Assembly: GCA_965240325.2 (NCBI GenBank) | Contig: OZ251230.1 | Location: 1,736,001 to 1,800,000 of the forward strand | Direction: 5' to 3' | Length of the DNA: 64,000 nt | From: Rebecca billardiae RCC1528 | Lineage: Eukaryota; Haptophyta | Translations under genes and position numbers: made by a program | Notes under the pieces: model-generated | Told to the model about the DNA's origin: nothing | The model's input: the letters and a program-made list of their open reading frames with translations, nothing else | Databases searched by the model: none | In this document: positions 28,551 through 39,213 of the stretch, in pieces | Layout: the number at the start of each line of letters is the position of its first letter | How positions within the stretch are numbered: position 1 is the first letter of the stretch

Positions 28551-31357
28551 TCACATGACCGCGACCATGATCGCGATGAAGATCGTCATCGTGAACGTGA
28601 GCACGAAGGGCGCGCAGAGATACTGCACGAAAATGGCCGTGCTCATCGCCGTTCGGTTCTGCCCGTTGAGCGTGCACATGATCCTGCGGCGGCATGGCGC
28701 GGGCGCATCCGAGCGCAGCGCGCGAGCGCATCGGCTGGAGTGCGGGCGCGTGGCCGGGCGCCCCCACGCGATCTCCTGCGCGCCGGTGCGCGCCGCGCCC
28801 CCATCGCATCACGCGCGCACGCGCGCCGCGCGCACAGGACGTTGTTGGCGGTCGGCGTCGCGGCGACCACGAAGATGACCAGCAGGAACACCTGCTGGAA
28901 CGGGTGCGGGATCGAGCTGACAAAGAAGTTGGTCGTGCCCGCGATCACGAGCGCGATCGCCGGCATCGCGAGCAGCTTGGCGAACGCGATCGCCAGGCAC
29001 GCGCGCGGCGAGATCGCGCGGAAGTCCGGCCCCTTGCTCAGGCTCGCGCCCAGCGTGAGCAGGTTCACAGGCACGGCCGCGTCGCCCAGCTTGGAGATGC
29101 CGCTCAGCAGCCAGCCGAGCGGCGGCGCGGGCGATGACGGGCCCGGCACGAGCGCTGCGCGCGTGAAGGGGATCACGGCGAGGCACAGCCCGAGCAGCGT
29201 CGCGCGCACCGGAGGCACGAGGATCCGATCGATCGCGAGTAGGAGCATCTCCTGCGCACTCCAGAGCGCGCGCCGCGCCGTCGCCACGCGGCCGTGCGAC
29301 GGCTGCGGGTCGGGCTCCGAACGCGCATCGGCAAACTCGGAGGGCTCCGCCGACTCGTCGGCGGCGCTCTCTTCCTCGGGCAGCGACGGCTGGGCTCGGG
29401 GCGTCGGCGGCGCGAGCGCCGCGCCGTGCTGCGAGCCCACGCGCCCCACGCCCATCTCCGCCGCGGAGCGCCCGGACAGATCGTCAGTCACGAGCTCGTC
29501 GCCACCGAACAGGATGGAGGACGCGCGGCGCGGCGGCGGCGGCGGCGGGAGGCCCTCGACGTAAAAGCGCTCCAGCCGCCGGCTGTGCTCGCCGGTGCGC
29601 GGGTCGACGCACTCCACCTCGCGCGAGCGCATCCGCGGCGCCACGCGCGAGCCCGCCTCGCCGTCCGCCACGGCGTTCAGGTGCAGGGCGACGGTTCGCC
29701 GCTCGCCAGGCAGCAGCTCGGGCTCGGGCACCGGCTCGGCCGCGAGCCGCGCGGAGAAAACATCCCAGGGCTCCGAGAAGGCGCGCGCGAGGCGCTGCGC
29801 GGCGGGTGGCAGCCGCGGGGGCGAGTGCGGCGGGGGCCCCGTACCGCTGGCGCCGCCGCCGCCGTTTGACGTGCCCGGCGGCGCCTCGAGCAGCGCGTAT
29901 GCGTTCGCAGCGGTCGACGCGCGCGCGAGCGTGGCGCGCGCCGGCGCGGCCAACTTTGCGCTGGGCTGGAGCACGTCGGTCGGCGGCCCCGGCTGGGCCG
30001 AGACCGGCGTCAGCGCGCCGTTGGCGTCGGCCGCCCTCGCGAGCGCGTCGGCGTCGTCGCTCTCGGCGCCGAGCCCAACCGTCGGCTTGCGCTGCAGCAG
30101 CGACGCCTCCGACGCGGCCGCGCGCCTCCGCCCCAGGAACGGGACGGGGATGGCGCCTGAGAGCAGCGCGTCGCCCACCGCCCACTGCAGCATCGGGTAG
30201 GTGAGCTGGTAGACGGCAAGGTACACGAGCGGGTCGGTCGGCGGGAGCGAGGGCTTCGACGCGCGCAGCTCGCGCACCGCCGGCGACATGAGCGCGTCGT
30301 TCACCACCGAGAGGATGATGATCGGAAGACCCGTCTTGGGCGCACCGAGGCCGCAAGCGAGCACGGGGCAGGGGCACGGGCAGGTGGGCGCGTGCGTGCA
30401 CGCGCGCGCGCGCGGGTGTGGGACGGGCTGGGCGCGCGGGCGGTGCACGGGCCGTGCGCGCGGGGGCGGGGCGGGCTGTGGTGCGGGCACGCGCGTGCAC
30501 GGCCGCACCGAGTTGCCAAAGGCAACCGCCGCGATCATGCCGCGCTCGAAATCGGGCGCTGGCCGGGTGACGATTGCACACAGCATGCCGAGCGCAGCGC
30601 CACACGTGACGTAGACGAAGGGGAGCAGGGCGGCGAGCCAGGCCGAGGCGATCAGGTCGATGCTGGCGGAGCGGACGACGCTGTCGAAGAGCAGGCACGG
30701 GATGAGCAGCCGCGCGGCAATGGCCGACATGGCCTTGGCGCCCTCGGCCGGGATCGCGCCGAGACGGCCGAGCCACAGCCCGCCCACGACGAGCACGCAC
30801 GTCGTGCCGAGGCTCGAGAGCACGCCGACGAAGATGGCGAGGATGCCGCTGCGATCTCCCGACGTGGTCGGCCCGACGTAGAAGTCGTCCGTCGGCCCGA
30901 GCACGTCCGCAGCCGTCAGCGGCGGCGGCGGTGGCGAGTGCGGCGGGCACGGGATCTCGACGCCAGCCGTGGCCTCGGGGATGTTCAAGAGCGGCGGCAG
31001 CGGCGTGTTCACTGGGATGCCGTAGCACTCGCCCGACGCCCCCCCCGACGGGGCGACCTCGGTCGTGCGCAGCCAGGTGTACGCCTGGCAGCGCTCAGCC
31101 TGCGCGCACTCGTGCTCGCACGAATGCGCGTCTTCAAGAGTGCCGAACGCGAGCAGCGTTGGGCGGTGCCGCCCGTGCAGCTCCGCGGGCGAGACCAAGC
31201 TCTTGCCGCCCACGAGCGAGTAGCACGGCAGGGCCGCGCGCGCCCCAGCAGCTGCACACGCCCAGAGGGCGAGATGCCACCCTCGTCGGCTAGAAGCGCC
31301 GCGCCCGCCGCGCCGTGTTGCGTGATGCATCATCGGCGGTCCAAGGTGCGTCACCAT
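28551..31357 (-). CDS. PIN/PILS-like (auxin efflux carrier family) membrane transporter with PAN-like ectodomain; three exons
   Basis: Exons 31357-30509, 30334-28836 and 28683-28551 (minus), 826 residues. Intron 1 (174 nt) runs from TCG|GTGCGG to AAG|ACG, phase 0, giving AFGNS-TGLPIIILSVV, the conserved family junction. Intron 2 (152 nt) runs from GTCCT|GTGCGC to CCGCAG|GAT, phase 2, giving TPTANNVLIMCTLNGQ; unspliced, the last membrane helix (STAIFVQYLCAPFVLTFTMTIF) is lost. After a leader (~25-42) comes a Cys-containing domain with PAN/apple spacing (LEDAHSCEHECAQAERCQAYTW ... GECYGI), then a Pro linker, an N-terminal helix bundle, a cytoplasmic loop of about 350 residues and a C-terminal bundle. 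Two-bundle, long-loop topology is that of canonical PINs. The PAN-like extracellular domain is not part of any plant PIN I know. Substrate unknown. Confidence 0.85.
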
Positions 31358-32469
31358 CGCTTGTGTGTCCGGGGCACATTTTTATCGGAGTCCGGGCTCA
31401 AGCCCCGAATAAAAGCATTTATTTTCAACGCGAGGGAAAATCACTAGCTAAATGCAGACTCATTCTATGATTTAACGACACAGGTAGGACGACGCGGGTC
31501 TCCTGATTCGTCGGCGGCAGTGCCCGATCGTCGACACGAAGTCGGCGTTGGTGGCAGAGCATAGCCTGCACCGCGATCGGATTGCTTGAGCGCGGCCTTG
31601 AGCTGCTGGAGCGCGATCCACCTGCGCTGCGCGGCTCGCATGGCCCTGCTGTGCCCCGAGCGAGGGCGATGATGCAGGTCCGGATGTCAGCTGGCAGTCT
31701 CAGCCGCTGGTAGCAGCTGGTCGAGCCTGCCCCGTGCTCCCTGAGCGGTCGCGTATGCGCAAAACGGGAGAGGCCCCCCGTTCTGAACGTTCTCCAAACG
31801 CGTTTGGGGCCTCGCCGTTCCGAACAGTTTGCTGAACGGCTGTGAGTCCGGATCGCACATGAGTGGTCAGTTGTCATCCGGACTGAGCACTAGCTGTATT
31901 AGTCGCGCGACTGGCAGTCGCGGCGGGCCGTGTGCGACGGCTCAGGGGCCGGCGCCTGTAGACTGACGCGAGCGCTGACGGCCTCGTAGACTTACTACTT
32001 AGAGGAGGCCGACTTCATTAGACATTATGATTAGCCGAGCTATGCTTGGCCTTTATTGACCGGAGGCGATATGACTGATGACTACAATCTGAGCTCAGCA
32101 GCGTGCTCGTCAGCAGCACCGAGCCCGCGTCCAATGCGGCCGCGTACGCCCACCTAGCGGCCCGTAAGGGGCACGGCCCGCCACAGGCGGCGCGGCGGAG
32201 CAGCGACGTGGCTGTGGCAGTCATAATAACGCGCGCGGTATTGACCGCCGCGGACTGGGCCCGCCGCCGCCCGACCCGCCAGTGACCACGTCCACTGACG
32301 ACCGCGGACCACGGTGGTCCGCTGCGAGTCGGGCCGGCACGGCTGCACTGTTATTATTATTAGAGTGTTACGGACAATTACAGGCGGCCTGCGGAACCGC
32401 GGTTAGTCGACTGCCGCTGACTCAGTGAGTCGGACTCTGTCTCTGAGGGCGACTGAGCGTGCAACTACA
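31358..32469. other. Intergenic with dispersed repeats
   Basis: About 1.1 kb. Positions 31456-31512 (minus) match 17166-17220. Positions 31595-31690 match 46650-46745 (CGCGATCC-CACCTGCG ... GCAGGTCCGGATGTCA), followed by a looser match to 46770-46860. A segment near 31782-31835 (CGTTCTGAACGTTCTCCAAA) recurs at 32641 and 33690. No gene is seen. Confidence 0.5.
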
Positions 32470-34574
32470 CTATCGTACGAGTGACTAGAGTCGGCACGCC
32501 CCGACCGCCGCGGGCCAGGGCCGGGCATCGTTCGCTCCGGCCGCCGCCGCTGGCGGCGCCGGCCAGCCAGCCCGGGCTGCACCGGCCGGCGGCCTGCGGC
32601 CGCCCGCCGGCAGTGGTTGGTGGCAGCCGATGGAGGCCTGCCGTTCTGAACGTTCTCAAACGCGTTTGGGGCCTCGCCGTTCCGAACGGTTTGCCAAACG
32701 CTCCCAGTCTGGCTAAATGGCCGCGCGGCAAAGGCAAACTGCTGGCACGGCAAGGCCTGAACCTTGGCCATTACAAGACCACAGTCCTATTGCCATTGGC
32801 CAGGGCGCAGCCAGGCAGGGCCCTGGCCCGGCCCAGGCGGTGCCGGACCCCGCGGCCGTGCCCAGGCCCAGGGCCTCGGGCCAGGGCCAGGCAGTCGGGC
32901 CGACGCGAGACCGCGAAGTAGAATGAACCATTGCGCGTCGGGTATAGTCGATCTGACCCACAGAAACCACTACTGGGAGCTCTTCGTCGTAACGGTTCTA
33001 AGCCGTATAACTATAAGCGCGTCGCCGTCAGCGCCGCGCGGCGACTACTGCCTCGGGTCAGACTGACGTGAATAACTAATGTCGTCGTCGTCTAATCACT
33101 ACAGAGTACAGAGTGATGACTGGCGGATCTGACTGCTCGACGGCAACGCCGCCTAGAAACAACTGCCGACGATACTCTCATCGTCATCGATTATTCATCG
33201 TCACTTGCAGCAGCGGGGCAGCGCACTATGTTCTGCTCAGGCGGCGCCGGACCCCGCGCCCAGGGTCGGGCCGACGCGAGCGAGGTTCATTGCGCCTGAC
33301 TGATTCGTGCAGAGTGCCACGAGGTCGGCGACTTGGACGTGTGCGGGGCGCGTCGCCGCATACCAGATCTGGTCGGCAATGTCGTCGGCGACGAGCGAGA
33401 CCAGGTCCTTGTACACCGCATCCGCCTTCGCCTCGTCACCGCCGAAGCGCACGACGGAGAACTCGGTCTCGACGGCGCCGGGTGAGATGCACGTGACGCG
33501 CAGCGGCGTGCCGACGCTATCGTACGAGTGACTAGAGTCGGCACGCCCCGACCGCCGCGGGCCAGGGCCGGGCATCGTTCGCTCCGGCCGCCGCCGCTGG
33601 CGGCGCCGGCCAGCCAGCCCGGGCTGCACCGGCCGGCGGCCTGCGGCCGCCCGCCGGCAGTGGTTGGTGGCAGCCGATGGAGGCCTGCCGTTCTGAACGT
33701 TCTCAAACGCGTTTGGGGCCTCGCCGTTCCGAACGGTTTTGCCAAACGCTCCCAGTCTGGCTAAATGGCCGCGCGGCAAAGGCAAACTGCTGGCACGGCA
33801 AGGCCTGAACCTTGGCCATTACAAGACCACAGTCCTATTGCCATTGGCCAGGGCGCAGCCAGGCAGGGCCCTGGCCCGGCCCAGGCGGTGCCGGACCCCG
33901 CGGCCGTGCCCAGGCCCAGGGCCTCGGGCCAGGGCCAGGCAGTCGGGCCGACGCGAGACCGCGAAGTAGAATGAACCATTGCGCGTCGGGTATAGTCGAT
34001 CTGACCCACAGAAACCACTACTGGGAGCTCTTCGTCGTAACGGTTCTAAGCCGTATAACTATAAGCGCGTCGCCGTCAGCGCCGCGCGGCGACTACTGCC
34101 TCGGGTCAGACTGACGTGAATAACTAATGTCGTCGTCGTCTAATCACTACAGAGTACAGAGTCACTAGAGTGATGACTGGCGGATCTTAGACTGCTCGAC
34201 GGCAACGCCGCCTAGAAACAACTGCCGACGATACTCTCATCGTCATCGATTATTCATCGTCACTTGCAGCAGCGGGGCAGCGCACTATGTTCTGCTCAGG
34301 CGGCGCCGGACCCCGCGCCCAGGGTCGGGCCGACGCGAGCGAGGTTCATTGCGCCTGACTGATTCGTGCAGAGTGCCACGAGGTCGGCGACTTGGACGTG
34401 TGCGGGGCGCGTCGCCGCATACCAGATCTGGTCGGCAATGTCGTCGGCGACGAGCGAGACCAGGTCCTTGTACACCGCAGCCGCCTTCGCCTCGTCACCG
34501 CCGAAGCGCACGACGGAGAACTCGGTCTCGACGGCGCCGGGTGAGATGCACGTGACGCGCAGCGGCGTGCCGAC
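32470..34574. repeat. Tandem duplication, two units of about 1.05 kb
   Basis: Unit 1 (32470-33516) and unit 2 (33517-34574) are nearly identical, differing by a few small indels (for example CACTAGAG inserted near 34163). Unit 2 runs into the 3' part of the SDR gene; unit 1 ends with a copy of the same 3' coding segment and then restarts. The junction is at 33516/33517 (CCGACG|CTATCG). Frames inside the non-SDR part are repeated but not protein-like. Confidence 0.9.
33237..33516 (-). pseudogene. Truncated 3' copy of the SDR gene
   Basis: The minus strand encodes the last ~93 residues of the SDR at 34296-35117, from VGTPLRVTCISPGAVETEF to the same stop, with one substitution seen (AKADAVYKD versus AKAAAVYKD). 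It lacks the cofactor-binding half and has no start, so it is a by-product of the tandem duplication. It could serve as an alternative 3' end only if transcribed from unrelated DNA. Confidence 0.9.
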
Positions 34575-35117
34575 GAGGTCGTGGCGCGCCGAGGCTGTGA
34601 AGGCCGTGAGGGCGTGCTTGGTGGCCGCGTAGACCGAGCCGCCGGCGTACGTCTCGTGCCCGGCGATACTCCCGATGTTGATCACGTGGCCCTTGCTGCG
34701 GGCCTTCATCTCCTTGAGGAAGGTCGAGGCGACCATGATGGCTGCCGTCACGTTTGTATTGATCATCGTCTGCACAGGCGCGAGCTCGTTGGCGTCCGCA
34801 GCGTTCTTGCCGAGGGCGAGGCCCGCGTTATTCACGAGGATGTCGACCGCCCTGAACTCCTCGGGGAGCTCGGCCGGCAGATTGACGATGCGCTCAAACT
34901 CCTTTGACAGGTCGATCGTGATGGTGTGGCATGCGGCGCCGTGCTTTGAGGACAGTTCCTGAGCCAGCTGCTCCAGCCGCTCCGCACGGCGAGCCACCAG
35001 GACGAGCTTACGGCAGCCCTCCTCGGCGAAGCGCCGCGCCGTAGCCTGACCGATGCCAGCGCTCGCGCCAGTGACGAGCACCACCTTGTCCGCGAGGCTC
35101 TGCGTGGCGTACGGCAT
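34296..35117 (-). CDS. Short-chain dehydrogenase/reductase (classical SDR, YdfG/YMR226C-like)
   Basis: 273 residues from the ATG at 35117; the longer open frame begins only at a TTG. The nucleotide-binding motif is TGASAGIG (16-23), followed by VLVARRAERL, a basic pair after beta-2 that favours NADPH. NNAG is at 96-99, Ser150 in NIGSIAG, and catalytic Tyr163/Lys167 in YAATKHAL; ISPGAVETEF follows. The overall pattern matches NADP-dependent 3-hydroxy acid / serine dehydrogenases such as YdfG and yeast YMR226C. It probably oxidises small hydroxy acids or reduces aldehydes in the cytosol. No targeting peptide or intron is visible. Its 3' third was copied downstream (33237-33516). It is 306 bp downstream of the left ferric-reductase gene on the same strand. 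Confidence 0.9.
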   Translation of the reverse strand: MPYATQSLADKVVLVTGASAGIGQATARRFAEEGCRKLVLVARRAERLEQLAQELSSKHGAACHTITIDLSKEFERIVNLPAELPEEFRAVDILVNNAGLALGKNAADANELAPVQTMINTNVTAAIMVASTFLKEMKARSKGHVINIGSIAGHETYAGGSVYAATKHALTAFTASARHDLVGTPLRVTCISPGAVETEFSVVRFGGDEAKAAAVYKDLVSLVADDIADQIWYAATRPAHVQVADLVALCTNQSGAMNLARVGPTLGAGSGAA

Positions 35118-35423
35118 CGTGTGCGTGATTTGAGGTTGGCGGCGACTCCAGGTTCCGCCGTTCCGGAAGCTTCCCACGCCAAGGACAGTGACAGGATGAC
35201 ACCCTTTTTTGCCCACGCCAACCAGGGACGGGCGGGCGCTGATCAAGAGCTGGGCAGCCGGGCGTGCAATTCACCGCCATCGAGATTCGAGCTCGTTGAC
35301 CCGTTCTGATCCTGTGAGGCGCTAACAACCTCATCAATTCCGAGCATCGGCCAGCCGAAGACGCGAACGAGTTGCATAGCACCAGTCCCGGTCGTGGGAT
35401 GTCGTGGAGGGACCAAAGGCTCG

Positions 35424-37838
35424 TCACAGCAAGAAGGACTCGGTGTGCACGTCGCACGCGTGCGCGCGCGCGTGGATGCGAGCGTCGTCCAGAAGCGGCT
35501 GCGGGCCGCACGCAAACACGGCCGCGCGGCCGTCCCGGCTGGCCGCGGCCTGCGCGGCCGCCCGGACGAGCGTGTCCAGATCCGGCCGGCCGAGTGTGAA
35601 CGGTGGGAGCCCGGTCGCGTCGCCGGTGCCGGTGCCGGCGTCGGCGCGCGTGCCAGCGGTGCGTGGCGCGCCGGCGCGCGTCACGTGCAGCGCGAGCTCG
35701 ACCACGGCGCCCGAGGGCAGCGTCGTCGTGCCGCGGCTGAGCAGCTCGCGCCGAGCGGCGGCCTGCAGGCCCACCGTGCCGTGCTCGCCCTCGGCGTCCG
35801 GCCGGTCCGCCTCGGCGGGCGCGAGCAGGTGGCCCAGCCAGCGCAGCGTGCTGGCATCCCGGACCGTCCACACGAGCGTGAGCGCGCGCAGCCGCGGCAG
35901 GCTGGGCGCGGAGTGCAGCACGGAGATGAGCGGCGTGATACCCACGCCGCCGCCCACGAGAAGCAGCGCGCTGTACGCGCCGAGCTCGATCGCGGGCGCG
36001 CCGTGCGGCCCGCGCAGCAGCACGGGCGCGTCCGGCAGCGGCGCGGCGTCCGTGATGCCCCGCTGCCCCGCCGCACCGTCGGCGCCGCCGCTCGCGCACG
36101 CCGCCTGCGCCGCCTCGCGCAGCGCGCGCGTGAACGTGCCCGGGCCCATGTCCTTGACCAGGAAGCGCGCGGTCTGCGCGCCCGGCGCGCACGCGAGCGA
36201 GAACGGATGCGCCGCGCCGAGCCCGCGGACGGTGACGAACATGTACTGGGCGGCGCTGTGCGCGACGGGCGGCGTGGCCGTGCCGCCGACGGCGACGACC
36301 CTGTTGCGGCGCTTCAGCGAGGAGAGCGCGCCGGGCATGGGCAGCTCGAGCAGCGTGTGCTCGCCGTCGGTGCGCACGATCGCCGCGCGCCAAGCCGGCC
36401 GCGCGCGCAGCCGCGGCAGCAGCACGCGGCACAGCCACACCAGCGCCCACGCGGCGAGGGGCACGCCCATTGCCGGCGCGAGCGACGGCACGTGCACGGC
36501 GGCGAAGGCGAACGTGAGCTTCGTCAGCACGGCGTGCGCGCACCAGAACGCCTCCCACGCGCGCCGGCGGACGGGTGGAAGGGCCGCCAGCACTGAGAGC
36601 GTCGCCGCCGCCCAGCACGCCAGTCCAAAGGCCGGCAGCGCGCCCGACGCCCCGTGCGGCAGGAGCGGCGAGCTGCTCCCGAGGGAGGGAACGCTCAGCG
36701 CGCCGTGCACGCACATCGTCAGCCAGAGCAGCACGCCCGCCGCGCGGTGGTGGCGGACGGAGCGCTCGAAGGGCTGCGCGCCGAGCAGCGCGAGCGGACC
36801 GTAGTGCGCCGCGGGCACGCTCACCACGAGCAGCTGCCAGAACGCACACCCGCCCAGGGCTCGCCGCACCGCCGGCCCGCCCGCGCCGCCATCGACGGCG
36901 ACGAAGGCGACGTACGCGAGCAGACCTGCGACGTAGACGGCCCAGAAGAGGAGTTCCGCGCCCGTCGCCGTGCGCACGCCGCGCGCGATCGAGCGCGCCA
37001 CGTGCCCAAGCCCCGCCCCTGACGCGCCCGATCGGCCGGGCGGCGGCGGAGTGCCCATTGGCTGGGCCAGCCAGTGCGCCACCGTGCCTGGCTTCAGCCC
37101 CGAGGCGCGCGCGCGCGCTCGTGCCAGCAGCGCGGCGCCCAGCATCGCCAGAAGAAGGCAGCCGGCGAGCACAGCGCCGCCGACGTTGAGCGCCGGCGGG
37201 AGCAGGCTCTGCGTCCCCGCGGCCACCACGCCGCTCCCATCCGACCCCGGCCCGCCCGCGCCGGACGCGCCCGACATCAGGTCGATGGAGCGGCTCGCGC
37301 CGCGCGCGTCCGGCGCGTGCGCGTCGAGCAGGGCGCTGGAGCTCGGGTTGTACGACCAAAGCACGACGACGCCGTCGGCGCCGAGGTCGACGTCGTCGTC
37401 GCCGTCCGGGGACATGCGCAGCTCGAACTCCACGGTGAGCGTGCCGCCGCTCCCGCCCGCCACCTCGGACGAGGACGAGAGCAGGAACGAATCCGGCTTG
37501 CGGTCCGAGTCGGAGAGCGCCTGGTCGCGCAGCTTGTACGCGCGCACCGTATCGGCGTTGCCGAGGACCGCGTCGGCGCCCGCCATCGAGGAGGACGTGC
37601 CGAAGCCGACGCCGACCCAGCCACCGGCGTGCGGGCTGCGCACCGCGCCGCGCAGTGTGCGCGTCTCCTCTGCCGCCTCCTCTCCGTCGCCATCCCCCGA
37701 CTGCTGCGCACGACGCCGCTGTCGCCGCCTGTCGGCCGAGCTCTGGACGGACCACGAGAAGCCGACAGCGCCATCTTGCAGGCTGACGAAGTTGGTGTAG
37801 CCCGAGACCTTGAGCGCGTCGCCGTCGCCGCTGCTGCT

Positions 37839-37869
<31 letters not shown>

Positions 37870-38840
37870 TCCCCACCTGCGGAGGCGGATGCCTCGGGCG
37901 GCGAGGGCGGCGGTGAGGGCGGTGGTGATGGCGAGGTCGAGGACGGCGGTGGCTGCGGCGGCGGCGGCGAAGGCGGCGGTCCAGGCGAGGGCGAGGGCGG
38001 CGGCAAGGGTGGCGGTGAACGCGGCGGTGGAGGCGAGGGCGGCGGCGAGGGCGGCGGCGGACTCGGCGGCGGCGGCGGTGACGGGGGCGGTGACGGCGGA
38101 GAGGGCGGCGGCAGCGGATTCACACGCGGCGGCGGCGGCAGGTACGGCGGCGGTGCTGGCGGCGGTGGCGCTGACGGTGGCGGCGGGCGCGAGGGTGGCG
38201 GCGGCGGCCTAGGGGATGGAGGCGATGGAGGCGGGCGTGGTGGCGGCGGATGCGGCGGCGACAGCGGCGGCGGTGGTGATGGCGGCAGCCGCGGAGGCGA
38301 AGGTGATGGTGGCGGGCTGGACGGCGGTGGCGACGGCGAGGGAGACGGCGTGGGCTGCTGCACGACATTGACAGCGGGCGCCGAGTGCACCGCGTTGAAG
38401 TCGCCGCACAGCGCCTCGATCGTCCACGTCCCCGACGTGGGCGCGCGAACCGAAGACCATGTGCGCTGCGACGTCTTCGTCCGGTCTGGTTGGCACGCGC
38501 CATTGGACGTCTTGGCGATGACCTCAAAGTCGGAGCGCGAGGTGATGGTGAAGCTGTACAGCCCGTTCGGCGTGTACCCAGACGACAGGCTGCTCGGCGC
38601 CTCGATCGTACACAGCCCCAGGCCACCCGCTTGCTTGTTGCCGGCGGCCATGCCGCCAACGGGCTGTCCAACGGCGAACGAGGGCGAGCAGCCGTGGAAA
38701 TCTGGGTGCGCCGAGGCCTCACGGGGCAGATCGAGGTGGACGAGGATGGCCAGCAGGCCGGCGGTCCAGCGCACGACGGCGGCCGAGCGCCGTGCCGAGC
38801 GACGCTGTTGCATCGCTCGCACCAGGCCGCTGCACCCCAT
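35424..38840 (-). CDS. Reeler-like / Pro-rich stalk / DOMON / ferric reductase (NOX-type) fusion, copy A
   Basis: 1138 residues from the ATG at 38840 (the longer frame starts at TTG). A signal peptide (~20-40) precedes a domain with FHGCSPSFAVGQPVGG and SGYTPNGLYSFTITSRSDFEVIAKT ending SGTWTIEALCG, which resembles a Reeler domain (moderate confidence). A PPSPPP stalk follows (~165-313), then an Asp/Ser run and a DOMON-like domain with GWVGVGFG at ~406 and MAGADAVLG. After a TM helix (~565-590) comes a ferric-reductase core: heme-ligand candidates in RHHRAAGVLLWLTMCVHG (~695) and FWCAHAVLTKLTFAFAAVH, FAD motif HPFSLA (~876), NAD(P)H motif GGGVGITPL (~961) and CGPQPLLDD (~1110). It should move electrons from cytosolic NADPH across the membrane to Fe3+ or O2, and the DOMON could carry a further heme or sugar outside. 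No intron. Confidence 0.85.
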
Positions 38841-39213
38841 TGGCTCGACGCGAGGTGGTGTGAAGAACTGCAATGTCTGAATCCGTCAGTTCCGCCAGGC
38901 TTTCCAGCAACAAGGACCATCAAATACCTTGATGATCCTTTCAGCAACAAGGTCGAGCTGTAGCCGGGATGGCTTGGAGCTTGCTCTTCATGATGTTGTG
39001 GCGCGGACCAAAGAAGGGCGAAAAGGAGAAGGCCGCACGGGCAAGCGAACCTTGGTCGCTGGACAGGTGCGCCGAGAGATTCGGAAATCAGACCGTGCCC
39101 GGCCGGTCCGGAGCGGTGCGGTGATGATGAGCTGGAGAGCAGCGCGGGGCCGCCGAGCCGGTCGGATCGATCTGGACCGAGGTGGACCCTGCTCGGTCAC
39201 GACAATGAGCCTC

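Noticed and set aside
35008-37755. 915-codon minus frame across the SDR start and ferric reductase
   Set aside because: A second frame of the same strand, Arg/Ala-rich and without motifs; the frame ending at 35424 has the FAD/NADPH motifs.
37810-38880. Gly-rich open frame on the plus strand (and its equivalent at 40062-40919 minus)
   Set aside because: Antisense of the Pro-rich stalks; GGCGGTGGC repeats give artificial glycine-rich frames.
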